From JBCCDY01 sp039030555 (lineage in GTDB: Bacteria; Bacteroidota; Bacteroidia; Cytophagales; Cyclobacteriaceae), in NCBI GenBank assembly GCA_039030555.1, contig JBCCDY010000003.1, positions 248,001 to 312,000 on the forward strand: DNA of 64,000 bases, read 5' to 3'. Under the pieces are notes generated by a model. That model did not search any database and was not told where the DNA came from. It saw only the letters and a program-made list of their open reading frames with translations. Shown in pieces: positions 18,369 to 24,231 of this stretch (positions within the stretch are counted from its first letter, which is position 1; each line of letters begins with the position of its first letter). The translations under genes were made by a program, and so were the position numbers.

Positions 18369-18818
18369 TCATTTTACACCGTTCCATATGTCAAGGTATA
18401 TCTTCCATTGGTCATTAATGTTTTTCCAAACGATCACATACTTACCCTTCCACGAAGAGACACGTCCGTCTTTATGCTTAGTCTTACCCTCGTAATAACC
18501 GTAGTCATAAGCCGTATCGTCAACGATCGTTATTTCCGTTTGAGTGATTTTGTGATAAGGTGTACTAACTCCTTCGGGCAGGGTCCAATATTTAATAATT
18601 TCTTCTCCTTCAAGAATATTAGTGTTGTTAGGAAATATTTTTGCGTCTTCAGTATAGGAGCCTGCGATCATCTTAAAATTTGAGGACATGACATATTCAG
18701 AAAACATCCGTGTATTTTTTATTATCTGAGCAATATCTTCTTTATTTCCATTATAAGTTTGAGCCAAGCAAGAGTTAAGATTTAACATGATAAATGATAA
18801 GACTATTAATTTTTTCAT
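18369..18818 (-). CDS. Exported DUF4440/NTF2-like protein
   Basis: The 149-residue protein begins with a hydrophobic signal ending LNLNSCLAQ; the Cys could be a lipoprotein site, though Asn at -2 makes a normal signal peptidase I site equally plausible. The mature part has the SnoaL/DUF4440-type alpha-beta fold: an initial helix, GSYTEDAKIFPNNTNILEGEEIIKYW, a central strand set and the closing WKGKYVIVWKNINDQWKIYLDIWN. Such domains bind small hydrophobic molecules or act as ketosteroid-isomerase-like enzymes, but the catalytic identity here is unknown. It is the last gene of the AraC-linked cluster, 5 bases after the serine hydrolase, and converges on the propeller gene. Confidence 0.82.
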   Translation of the reverse strand: MKKLIVLSFIMLNLNSCLAQTYNGNKEDIAQIIKNTRMFSEYVMSSNFKMIAGSYTEDAKIFPNNTNILEGEEIIKYWTLPEGVSTPYHKITQTEITIVDDTAYDYGYYEGKTKHKDGRVSSWKGKYVIVWKNINDQWKIYLDIWNGVK

Positions 18819-18823
18819 CGTAT

Positions 18824-20257
18824 TTATCTTTTTTGTTTTAGTTTTTCAATCATCGTTACCGCATTTTCATTCTCAGGATTAAGATCCAGGGATTTTTGAT
18901 AGTTTTTAAGAGCTAGCTGCTTGTTTCCCAGTAGCATGTATGCTTCGCCCAAACTATCGAAGGCATTGAATGAATATGGATTCTCTTCGACATTAATTAA
19001 AAAAACTTTAATCGCTTTTTCCAGGTCTCCAGCCAAAATTTGATCATACCCTATGACGTTTAAAGTACTTTCAAAAGATATTTCAGGATAGTCTTTTTTT
19101 GCTTTTTGATAGTTGTCCCCAAAATGTTGTTTATCGATAGCCTGCATCAGATCAATACGTATATTTTCTTTTATAGTCCTGCCAGAGTCATGTAACCTAT
19201 CATCTACAGTCCCCGCAATGTATCGCATCATAGTTGCAATCCTGGACCTGTACTTAAAGCCATTAGTTAAAATCATAATCGTTAATCCAGTATCAAATTT
19301 TCTAAAGTCCACAACTGCACCACCGGAAAATCCATACATCCAGTGCTGGTTAATCGGATAAGCATCCAGCCCATAAACGAATCTCTTTTCATCATTTTTG
19401 TACTCAAAGGGCTCTAATAGTTTAGACTTTAGGAGATCATTTAAAAGACTGCCGTTGTCCAATCGCTTACTCCACTTCACCAATTGGTTTAGGCTGACAT
19501 TAAGTCCATTACCAGCTATGCTGCGTTCTCCGGCAGCAAATGTTGAATGTGCGTAGTGTTTTAGCTTATGGTCATAGATGTATTTAGCCGTGCGATTTGG
19601 GTAAGCCACCAGAGAATTAGAAGCGAAAAAAGCTCCCCGGGCAGCTTTTGAAAACTGATTGTTTAATACTACATCTTCGAAATCTTTTTGAGTGATTTTT
19701 TCTATGATCAGCTTTAAGAGCCAAAAACCAGTTTGATTATATTCATACCGCTCTCCCTTTTGGAATCTAAGCGGTTGCCCGCTAAGCTTTTTCCACAAGT
19801 CATAATCCGAAAGAGAGGAATCAAAATCTTTGTATTCCGGTAATCCAGATGAATGTGTTAAAAGATGTCTGATTTGAATAGACCTCCAGGTTTCGGGTAC
19901 GTCATCGATATAGTTTGAGATCGAATCTTGTAGAAGAAGTCTGTTTTTTCCGATTAGTTGAAATACGGTAACAGCAGTCATCAATTTGGTCAATGAATAT
20001 ACCCTGAAAACAGTACTATCGCTCACTGCTACTTTATGTTCTATATTGGAGTAACCAAAGTATTTTTTATAAAGTATTTCTGAATTCTGAAGAACTGCGA
20101 TAGCTACCCCTGGTATCTCATCCACCTCCATAACATCATGGATATATCGATCAATTCTGGAGGTTAAAGAGTACAGATCACTATCAGATTCATTCTTCTT
20201 TTGTCCGTATAACATGGTGGTAGCTGCTATAAGAACCCAAAAAATCTTCAGCTTCAT
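18824..20257 (-). CDS. Exported serine hydrolase (beta-lactamase class C fold) with C-terminal TPRs
   Basis: The 477-residue protein has a signal peptide (about 1-18), a beta-lactamase/penicillin-binding-like domain (about 25-370) and two to three TPR units (about 395-470, with SFNAFDSLGEAYMLLGNKQLALKNYQKSL). The nucleophile motif SxxK is present as S88-L-T-K91. The usual YSN box reads Y173-N-Q, and the third motif reads FSGG instead of H/K-S/T-G. These changes suggest an esterase or amidase rather than an antibiotic-resistance enzyme. It lies 1 base after the upstream NTF2-like gene and 5 bases before the next, so it is tightly coupled. Substrate unknown. Confidence 0.88.
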   Translation of the reverse strand: MKLKIFWVLIAATTMLYGQKKNESDSDLYSLTSRIDRYIHDVMEVDEIPGVAIAVLQNSEILYKKYFGYSNIEHKVAVSDSTVFRVYSLTKLMTAVTVFQLIGKNRLLLQDSISNYIDDVPETWRSIQIRHLLTHSSGLPEYKDFDSSLSDYDLWKKLSGQPLRFQKGERYEYNQTGFWLLKLIIEKITQKDFEDVVLNNQFSKAARGAFFASNSLVAYPNRTAKYIYDHKLKHYAHSTFAAGERSIAGNGLNVSLNQLVKWSKRLDNGSLLNDLLKSKLLEPFEYKNDEKRFVYGLDAYPINQHWMYGFSGGAVVDFRKFDTGLTIMILTNGFKYRSRIATMMRYIAGTVDDRLHDSGRTIKENIRIDLMQAIDKQHFGDNYQKAKKDYPEISFESTLNVIGYDQILAGDLEKAIKVFLINVEENPYSFNAFDSLGEAYMLLGNKQLALKNYQKSLDLNPENENAVTMIEKLKQKR

Positions 20258-20258
20258 T

Positions 20259-20672
20259 TTATTTATTTTCTCTGGAAAAGATTTTACTTACGATTTTCCA
20301 TTCCCCATCAATCTTCAGCAGATTCATATAATCCATAAAATAAAAGGCATCATAATCTATTCGGAGGATGGCGCTAGCTGCACTACCGGATAAGTTGATT
20401 TGATATATGCCTGTAGTTCGATTCTGTTTTGGTCCCGGCTTAATAGCCTTTTTAAAGAAATTTAATGCATTGACTTCTGTGTAGGTATCCCCTTTTATAA
20501 ACTTCATAGTGGCACTGGGATGAAAGGCCTTTCTTAATTCCTCATAGTTATTGTTGGTGCCACCCTCCAAATAAAAGGAAACAGTTTTCTCAACTAAAGC
20601 GTAATCCGGCTCTTGTGCCTGAGTAGCCGTTGATAGAACTATTAAAGAGATTACAATTATTACTTTATTCAT
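20259..20672 (-). CDS. Exported NTF2-like protein (lumazine-binding-like)
   Basis: The 137-residue protein has a signal peptide ending near STATQAQ. The mature part matches the small NTF2-like group often called putative lumazine-binding (Lumazine_bd_2): VEKTVSFYLEGGTNNNYEELRKAFHP, then KFIKGDTYTEV, and a terminal LLKIDGEWKIVSKIF. The fold is a cone-shaped ligand pocket, and no catalytic assignment is possible. Its start overlaps the DJ-1-like gene by 8 bases and its stop is 1 base from the hydrolase start, so all three are translated together. It differs clearly in sequence from the second NTF2-like gene at 18,369. Confidence 0.84.
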   Translation of the reverse strand: MNKVIIVISLIVLSTATQAQEPDYALVEKTVSFYLEGGTNNNYEELRKAFHPSATMKFIKGDTYTEVNALNFFKKAIKPGPKQNRTTGIYQINLSGSAASAILRIDYDAFYFMDYMNLLKIDGEWKIVSKIFSRENK

Positions 20673-21429
20673 GATTATCTATTGAAATTTGTGTTACTAC
20701 TTTTTCAGCCACTGCGCTGGTGGCCGTTGGATCTTGACCTGTAATTAAGCGGCCATCTGTAATGTAAAAGCCATCCCATCCCTGCTCAGAAAATTGAAAT
20801 ATTCCACCCTTTTCTTTAACTGCTTGCTCAATAGAGAAAGGGAAAGTCTTGTAGTAAGCCGCGTTTTTTCGTTCAAAAGCATCTGGATATCCGGTTATGC
20901 GTTTGTCTTCAAACAAGTATCTACCATTAGTATTTATAAGCTTAGTAATGCCTGCGGTTCCATGACAAACAGCTGAGACGGTTCCTCCTCTAATAAAAAT
21001 TTGTTTGGTGATCCTTTGGATTTGCTCATTTTCAGGAACACCAAACATAGCAGCACCTCCGCCACTAAAATAAATTGCTGAATAGTTAGTCTGAGAAGCT
21101 TGAGAAGGGGTTAATGTATTTTCTAGCTTATTCATAAAAATTTCGTCATATAAATACTGTTTTTGAATACTATCTGACGTTTTTATATAACCAATGGGAA
21201 TAGCTCCACCTTTAGGGCTAACGAAGTCAACTTTTAAACCGGCTTTAATAAAAATATCATAAGCCACTACAATTTCTTCAAAGTGATTAGCCGCATTAAG
21301 ATCGGTATCTCCGTAGGTATGTTGGTTAGATGTAACGATTAAGATATTTCTAATCGTTGTTTCCTGAGCAGAGGCTATGCTTGTAATTAATATAACCGAT
21401 AGTGAAATAATTAATTTGGAAATTTTCAT
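20665..21429 (-). CDS. Exported DJ-1/PfpI-family protein
   Basis: The 254-residue member of the class I glutamine-amidotransferase-like superfamily has the nucleophile elbow AVCHGTAG with C155-H156, the acidic residues of FEEIVVAYDIF near 50-60 and the FSGGGAAMFG turn near 121-130. This fits the Hsp31/ThiJ subgroup, whose members include glyoxalase III-type deglycases and isonitrile hydratases. A clear signal peptide (MKISKLIISLSVILITSIASAQ) places it outside the cytoplasm, which is unusual for the family. It is the first gene after the AraC-type regulator and overlaps the next gene by 8 bases. The exact substrate is unknown. Confidence 0.88.
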   Translation of the reverse strand: MKISKLIISLSVILITSIASAQETTIRNILIVTSNQHTYGDTDLNAANHFEEIVVAYDIFIKAGLKVDFVSPKGGAIPIGYIKTSDSIQKQYLYDEIFMNKLENTLTPSQASQTNYSAIYFSGGGAAMFGVPENEQIQRITKQIFIRGGTVSAVCHGTAGITKLINTNGRYLFEDKRITGYPDAFERKNAAYYKTFPFSIEQAVKEKGGIFQFSEQGWDGFYITDGRLITGQDPTATSAVAEKVVTQISIDNHE

Positions 21430-21524
21430 CTCGTTTATTTTATCACAAGATGGCGGTTCGAGAATTAACTCGAGGAAACGATTTCTAATTTAGGAGTACG
21501 GATTTATAAGTTTGTACTTTTTGT

Positions 21525-22562
21525 TTACTGGTTACCTGCTCTATAAGAAGCAGGAGTCAATCCGGTTATCTTCTTAAAGACAGAAAAAAAGGTAGATTTT
21601 GAGTTAAAACCACACTGATAGCCTACGGCTTCCGTTGTGAAGTGTTTATCTTTGATAAGGAGACTTTTCGCCTCCTCTATCCTGTATATGTTTATATGTG
21701 AGGAAAAGCTTCTTCCCGCGTTATCATTCAAAAGTTGAGAAAGATAGTGTGGGGAAATACGCAATCGCTTGGCCACATCGGCGATTTTCAGATCGGCATC
21801 TTTAAAGAGCTTTTCTTCAGCCAACAAATGATCTAACTTATCAATGATCTCTTTAGCCTCGAATTCATCAATTTTCTTATCCCCGTACTTAATATGCTCT
21901 TCAAAGAAAGGCCCGGTATTTCTCCGTTTTAGTATCCAAAAAAGTAATAAAAGAAAAAATACAAACGAAGAAGAAACAGCGCCTACAATGTAAGAAGTAT
22001 AAGCACCCAGATTGTAGCCTAACCAAATTATTGAAATTCCGGTAAAAAGGCTTATCAACCATATTTCTATGCTTTCGAGGCGCTGACTTTTTGCGAGGAG
22101 CTTGGAGAATAACGGACTGATTTGCACACCAGAAAAGACAATGTATAGTAGCCATACTAAATAAATTAGCTTTACAATATACCTTGCCCATAACCTTCGG
22201 TACTCAACATATGGATAAAGTATTCCAAGTCCGATAATTATGATTGTGATCGGTACAATATGAAAGAGCCAGTTTGTTTTAATTTTAGGGTATCGCCAGC
22301 TTTTTACATAGAGGAACAGAAAAGGTCCGATAAGTGCACAAGCTGAAAGGCCAATCTGTATAAAAGTGCCTGAAAGATTCGGGTTGAAATACAGAAAAAC
22401 AGACTTTAGTACCCTAATACTGATAACAAATAGCAGCGCTGAAAGAAAGTATCCCGAAACTTTATCTCTTTTAGTTGCCAATACGAAATACAAGGATAGC
22501 ATTAAGCCATTCAAACCTCCAATCACACTTAATGAGAAAAGGACTTGTTTGCTTATATCCAT
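21525..22562 (-). CDS. Membrane-anchored AraC-family transcriptional regulator
   Basis: The 345-residue protein has six to seven hydrophobic helices in the first about 215 residues and an AraC-type double helix-turn-helix at about 245-340. The DNA-binding part includes LKIADVAKRLRISPHYLSQLLND and the second helix-turn-helix in TEAVGYQCGFNSKSTFFSVFKKITGLTPASYR. Membrane sensor plus AraC domain is a frequent Bacteroidota design, with the ligand sensed in or at the membrane. It lies on the same strand, 95 bases upstream of the DJ-1-like gene, so it is the obvious candidate regulator of the exported-enzyme cluster. The autoregulation and ligand are not visible in the sequence. Confidence 0.92.
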   Translation of the reverse strand: MDISKQVLFSLSVIGGLNGLMLSLYFVLATKRDKVSGYFLSALLFVISIRVLKSVFLYFNPNLSGTFIQIGLSACALIGPFLFLYVKSWRYPKIKTNWLFHIVPITIIIIGLGILYPYVEYRRLWARYIVKLIYLVWLLYIVFSGVQISPLFSKLLAKSQRLESIEIWLISLFTGISIIWLGYNLGAYTSYIVGAVSSSFVFFLLLLFWILKRRNTGPFFEEHIKYGDKKIDEFEAKEIIDKLDHLLAEEKLFKDADLKIADVAKRLRISPHYLSQLLNDNAGRSFSSHINIYRIEEAKSLLIKDKHFTTEAVGYQCGFNSKSTFFSVFKKITGLTPASYRAGNQ

Positions 22563-22691
22563 AGTGTCATCAAATACTAACCAAAGGGTAATTTAGAAAA
22601 GTTTAAAGAGATAAAAGCAACTGGTTTTATGAGAAAACTGTGTTCGGAATCTATGCGTGAAAAGTATTTTTCTTTTCTCGATTTACATAAT

Positions 22692-22723
22692 GGAAAAAGA
22701 CAGAGTTCAATCTGCCTTTTTCC
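22692..22723 (-). terminator. Terminator of tRNA-Pro
   Basis: A 13-bp stem, GGAAAAAGACAGA with TCTGCCTTTTTCC (one G-T pair) around the 6-base loop GTTCAA, begins immediately after the encoded CCA of the tRNA. On the minus strand the stem's own T-rich arm supplies the uridine tract. Confidence 0.8.
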
Positions 22724-22801
22724 TGGTCGGGATGACTGGATTCGAACCAGCGACCTCTCGCACCCTAAGCGAGTACTCTAACCGGACTGAGCCACATCCC
22801 G
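22724..22801 (-). tRNA. tRNA-Pro, anticodon AGG
   Basis: The minus strand folds as a full cloverleaf. The acceptor is CGGGATG with CATCCCG, followed by discriminator A and an encoded CCA. The D stem is GCTC/GAGT, the anticodon stem CTCGC/GCGAG and the T arm GCTGG-TTCGAAT-CCAGT. The C1-G72 pair and A73 are proline identity elements. The seven-base anticodon loop reads TTAGGGT, so positions 34-36 (22,766 to 22,764) are AGG, reading CCU. Adenine at position 34 is uncommon in bacteria. Confidence 0.93.
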
Positions 22802-22810
22802 AATATTTTC

Positions 22811-22840
22811 CAAATCTAATAAATATCTATTTACATCCAG
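22811..22840 (-). promoter_or_regulatory. Promoter of tRNA-Pro (Bacteroidota type)
   Basis: On the minus strand a CTG (near-match to the -33 TTG) is followed after 19 bases by TAGATTTG, a perfect match to the -7 consensus TAnnTTTG. The -7 element ends 9 bases before the mature 5' end of the tRNA, which leaves a leader of only a few bases. Confidence 0.65.
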
Positions 22841-22957
22841 TCTTCTCTTAGCTTTAGAGCTTTCTTTTATAGAGATACTCAATCTTTTAAAAATATCTCA
22901 AGCTTAGGGCTTGTAGAAAAATCATTTTTTTGCTTATAAAAATCAATTATAAAAGAT

Positions 22958-23104
22958 ATGAGTAAGTTTGACGACCTAAAAAATTTAGCTACTGCCAGCA
23001 AGTTTGACGATCTAAAAAAAACAGCCGTTCATCTTTACTCCGGATTTGAAAGTTTCGCCATTGATTCTTATCAATCCTTAGGTGCTTTTTTTGGATTCTT
23101 CTAG
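22958..23104 (+). CDS. 48-residue protein with duplicated SKFDDLK motif
   Basis: This short gene reads ATG to TAG over 49 codons. The protein contains SKFDDLK twice (residues 2-8 and 14-20), then KTAVHLYSG and a hydrophobic, aromatic C-terminus ending SLGAFFGFF. I do not recognise the family. The case that it is real rests on three things: the internal repeat is kept at protein level while third codon positions differ (GAC/GAC against GAC/GAT), an A-rich leader precedes the ATG, and a strong hairpin terminator follows 20 bases after the stop. A small RNA with a chance reading frame is the alternative. The tRNA on the other strand and yaaA downstream are separate units. Confidence 0.5.
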   Translation: MSKFDDLKNLATASKFDDLKKTAVHLYSGFESFAIDSYQSLGAFFGFF

Positions 23105-23123
23105 AAAATTCGTTTTAAAAAGT

Positions 23124-23153
23124 AAAACCATTCCTTAAAAGGGGTGGTTTTTT
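23124..23153 (+). terminator. Rho-independent terminator of the 48-residue gene
   Basis: An 11-bp stem, AAAACCATTCC with GGGGTGGTTTT (two G-T pairs), surrounds a 6-base loop TTAAAA and continues into T residues. It ends about 60 bases before the yaaA start, so it terminates something transcribed from upstream, the only candidate being the micro-gene. Confidence 0.8.
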
Positions 23154-23214
23154 GTTTTCTTATTACAACATTCTGCTTTTCGTACTGTTTCTTTGCGAGA
23201 AGAATAGAATATTT

Positions 23215-23991
23215 ATGATTGCAGTAATATCTCCAGCGAAAAGTCTTGATTTTGAGACAGATTATAAAATAAATACTACTCAGCCTAGGTTATTGAAGCG
23301 CACTTCTGAGCTCATTGATGTACTTCAGCAAAAATCTATTGAAGAAGTCAAAGAACTAATGAGCATTAGTGATGACCTGGCTGAGCTTAATGTCGATCGA
23401 TACCAAAAATTCGAGCAAGATCATTCCGAGGAAAATGCAAAGCCTTCTGTACTTGCCTTTCAGGGAGATGTATACCAAGGATTAGAAGCTGAGACGTTTG
23501 ATCGGTCGAAAATGAATTTTGCACAAAAGCATCTAAGGATTTTATCCGGATTGTACGGTCTTTTGCGTCCTCTAGATCTAATACAACCCTATCGCCTAGA
23601 GATGGGAACGAAATTAGCCTTCGATGATTATAATACACTTTATCAATACTGGGACGATAAAATATTAAATCTTCTTTTGGAGGACTTGAAATCTCAAGGA
23701 GACGATATCATTCTCAATCTGGCTTCCGTAGAATATTTCAAATCTGTAAAAAGGAAAAGTAATACCGCCAGAGTGATCGACGTCGATTTTAAGGACGCTA
23801 AAAATGGGAAATACAAAGTCATTTCTTTTTATGCGAAGAAGGCAAGAGGCCTGATGTCCAGATATCTAATTGAAAATGAAATAACTAATCCGGATGATCT
23901 AAAAGGTTTCGATTATGAAGGTTATTACTTTGACGAAAGCGCTTCTTCGGAAGAATTATTATCATTCAAGCGAGAGGAAAGTAAAAGCTGA
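23215..23991 (+). CDS. yaaA: Peroxide-stress protein YaaA (UPF0246/DUF328)
   Basis: YaaA proteins lower free intracellular iron and protect DNA and protein from hydrogen peroxide damage; some have DNA-binding activity. The 258-residue product starts with the family signature MIAVISPAKSLDF and carries the conserved FQGDVYQGL, LSGLYGLLRPLDLIQPYRLEMG and NLASVEYFKSV segments, ending in a region with ARGLMSRYLIEN. I start at the ATG 23,215; an upstream in-frame TTG would add a 21-residue tail that is not family-like. The gene appears to stand alone after the micro-gene terminator. Confidence 0.95.
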   Translation: MIAVISPAKSLDFETDYKINTTQPRLLKRTSELIDVLQQKSIEEVKELMSISDDLAELNVDRYQKFEQDHSEENAKPSVLAFQGDVYQGLEAETFDRSKMNFAQKHLRILSGLYGLLRPLDLIQPYRLEMGTKLAFDDYNTLYQYWDDKILNLLLEDLKSQGDDIILNLASVEYFKSVKRKSNTARVIDVDFKDAKNGKYKVISFYAKKARGLMSRYLIENEITNPDDLKGFDYEGYYFDESASSEELLSFKREESKS

Positions 23992-24182
23992 ATTTAGTTT
24001 AGCTTATACATCCGAGAAAAGTACTAATAGTATTCTTCGTAAGTGTTTATAGAGAGCTATGAAATTAGCGGTTGCTTACTGCATTTAGAATAGACCTCTA
24101 TTTCAAAAAGTATAAACCTGTCAGGAAATTTTCTAGAAAGCTTAGAGGATTTTTAGCCTCGGTGTGTCAATGAACTCGTTGA

Positions 24183-24211
24183 TTGATTTCGGCAATACCT
24201 TTATACCTTTA
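24183..24211 (+). promoter_or_regulatory. Possible promoter of the TPR/WG gene
   Basis: TTG is followed after 18 bases by TACCTTTA, a seven-of-eight match to TAnnTTTG. It lies 20 bases before the TTG start at 24,232 and would give a very short leader, which supports a start close to that point. Confidence 0.4.
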
Positions 24212-24231
24212 CTTCTTAAAACAGTTACGGA

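Noticed and set aside
18236..18418. 60-codon frame overlapping the end of the propeller gene (ATGA overlap) with a hydrophobic start
   Set aside because: Its first codons coincide with a terminator-like hairpin and its end lies antisense to the DUF4440-like gene; no family features.
22657..22851. 64-codon frame on the plus strand across the tRNA region
   Set aside because: Entirely explained by the antisense of tRNA-Pro, its promoter and its terminator.
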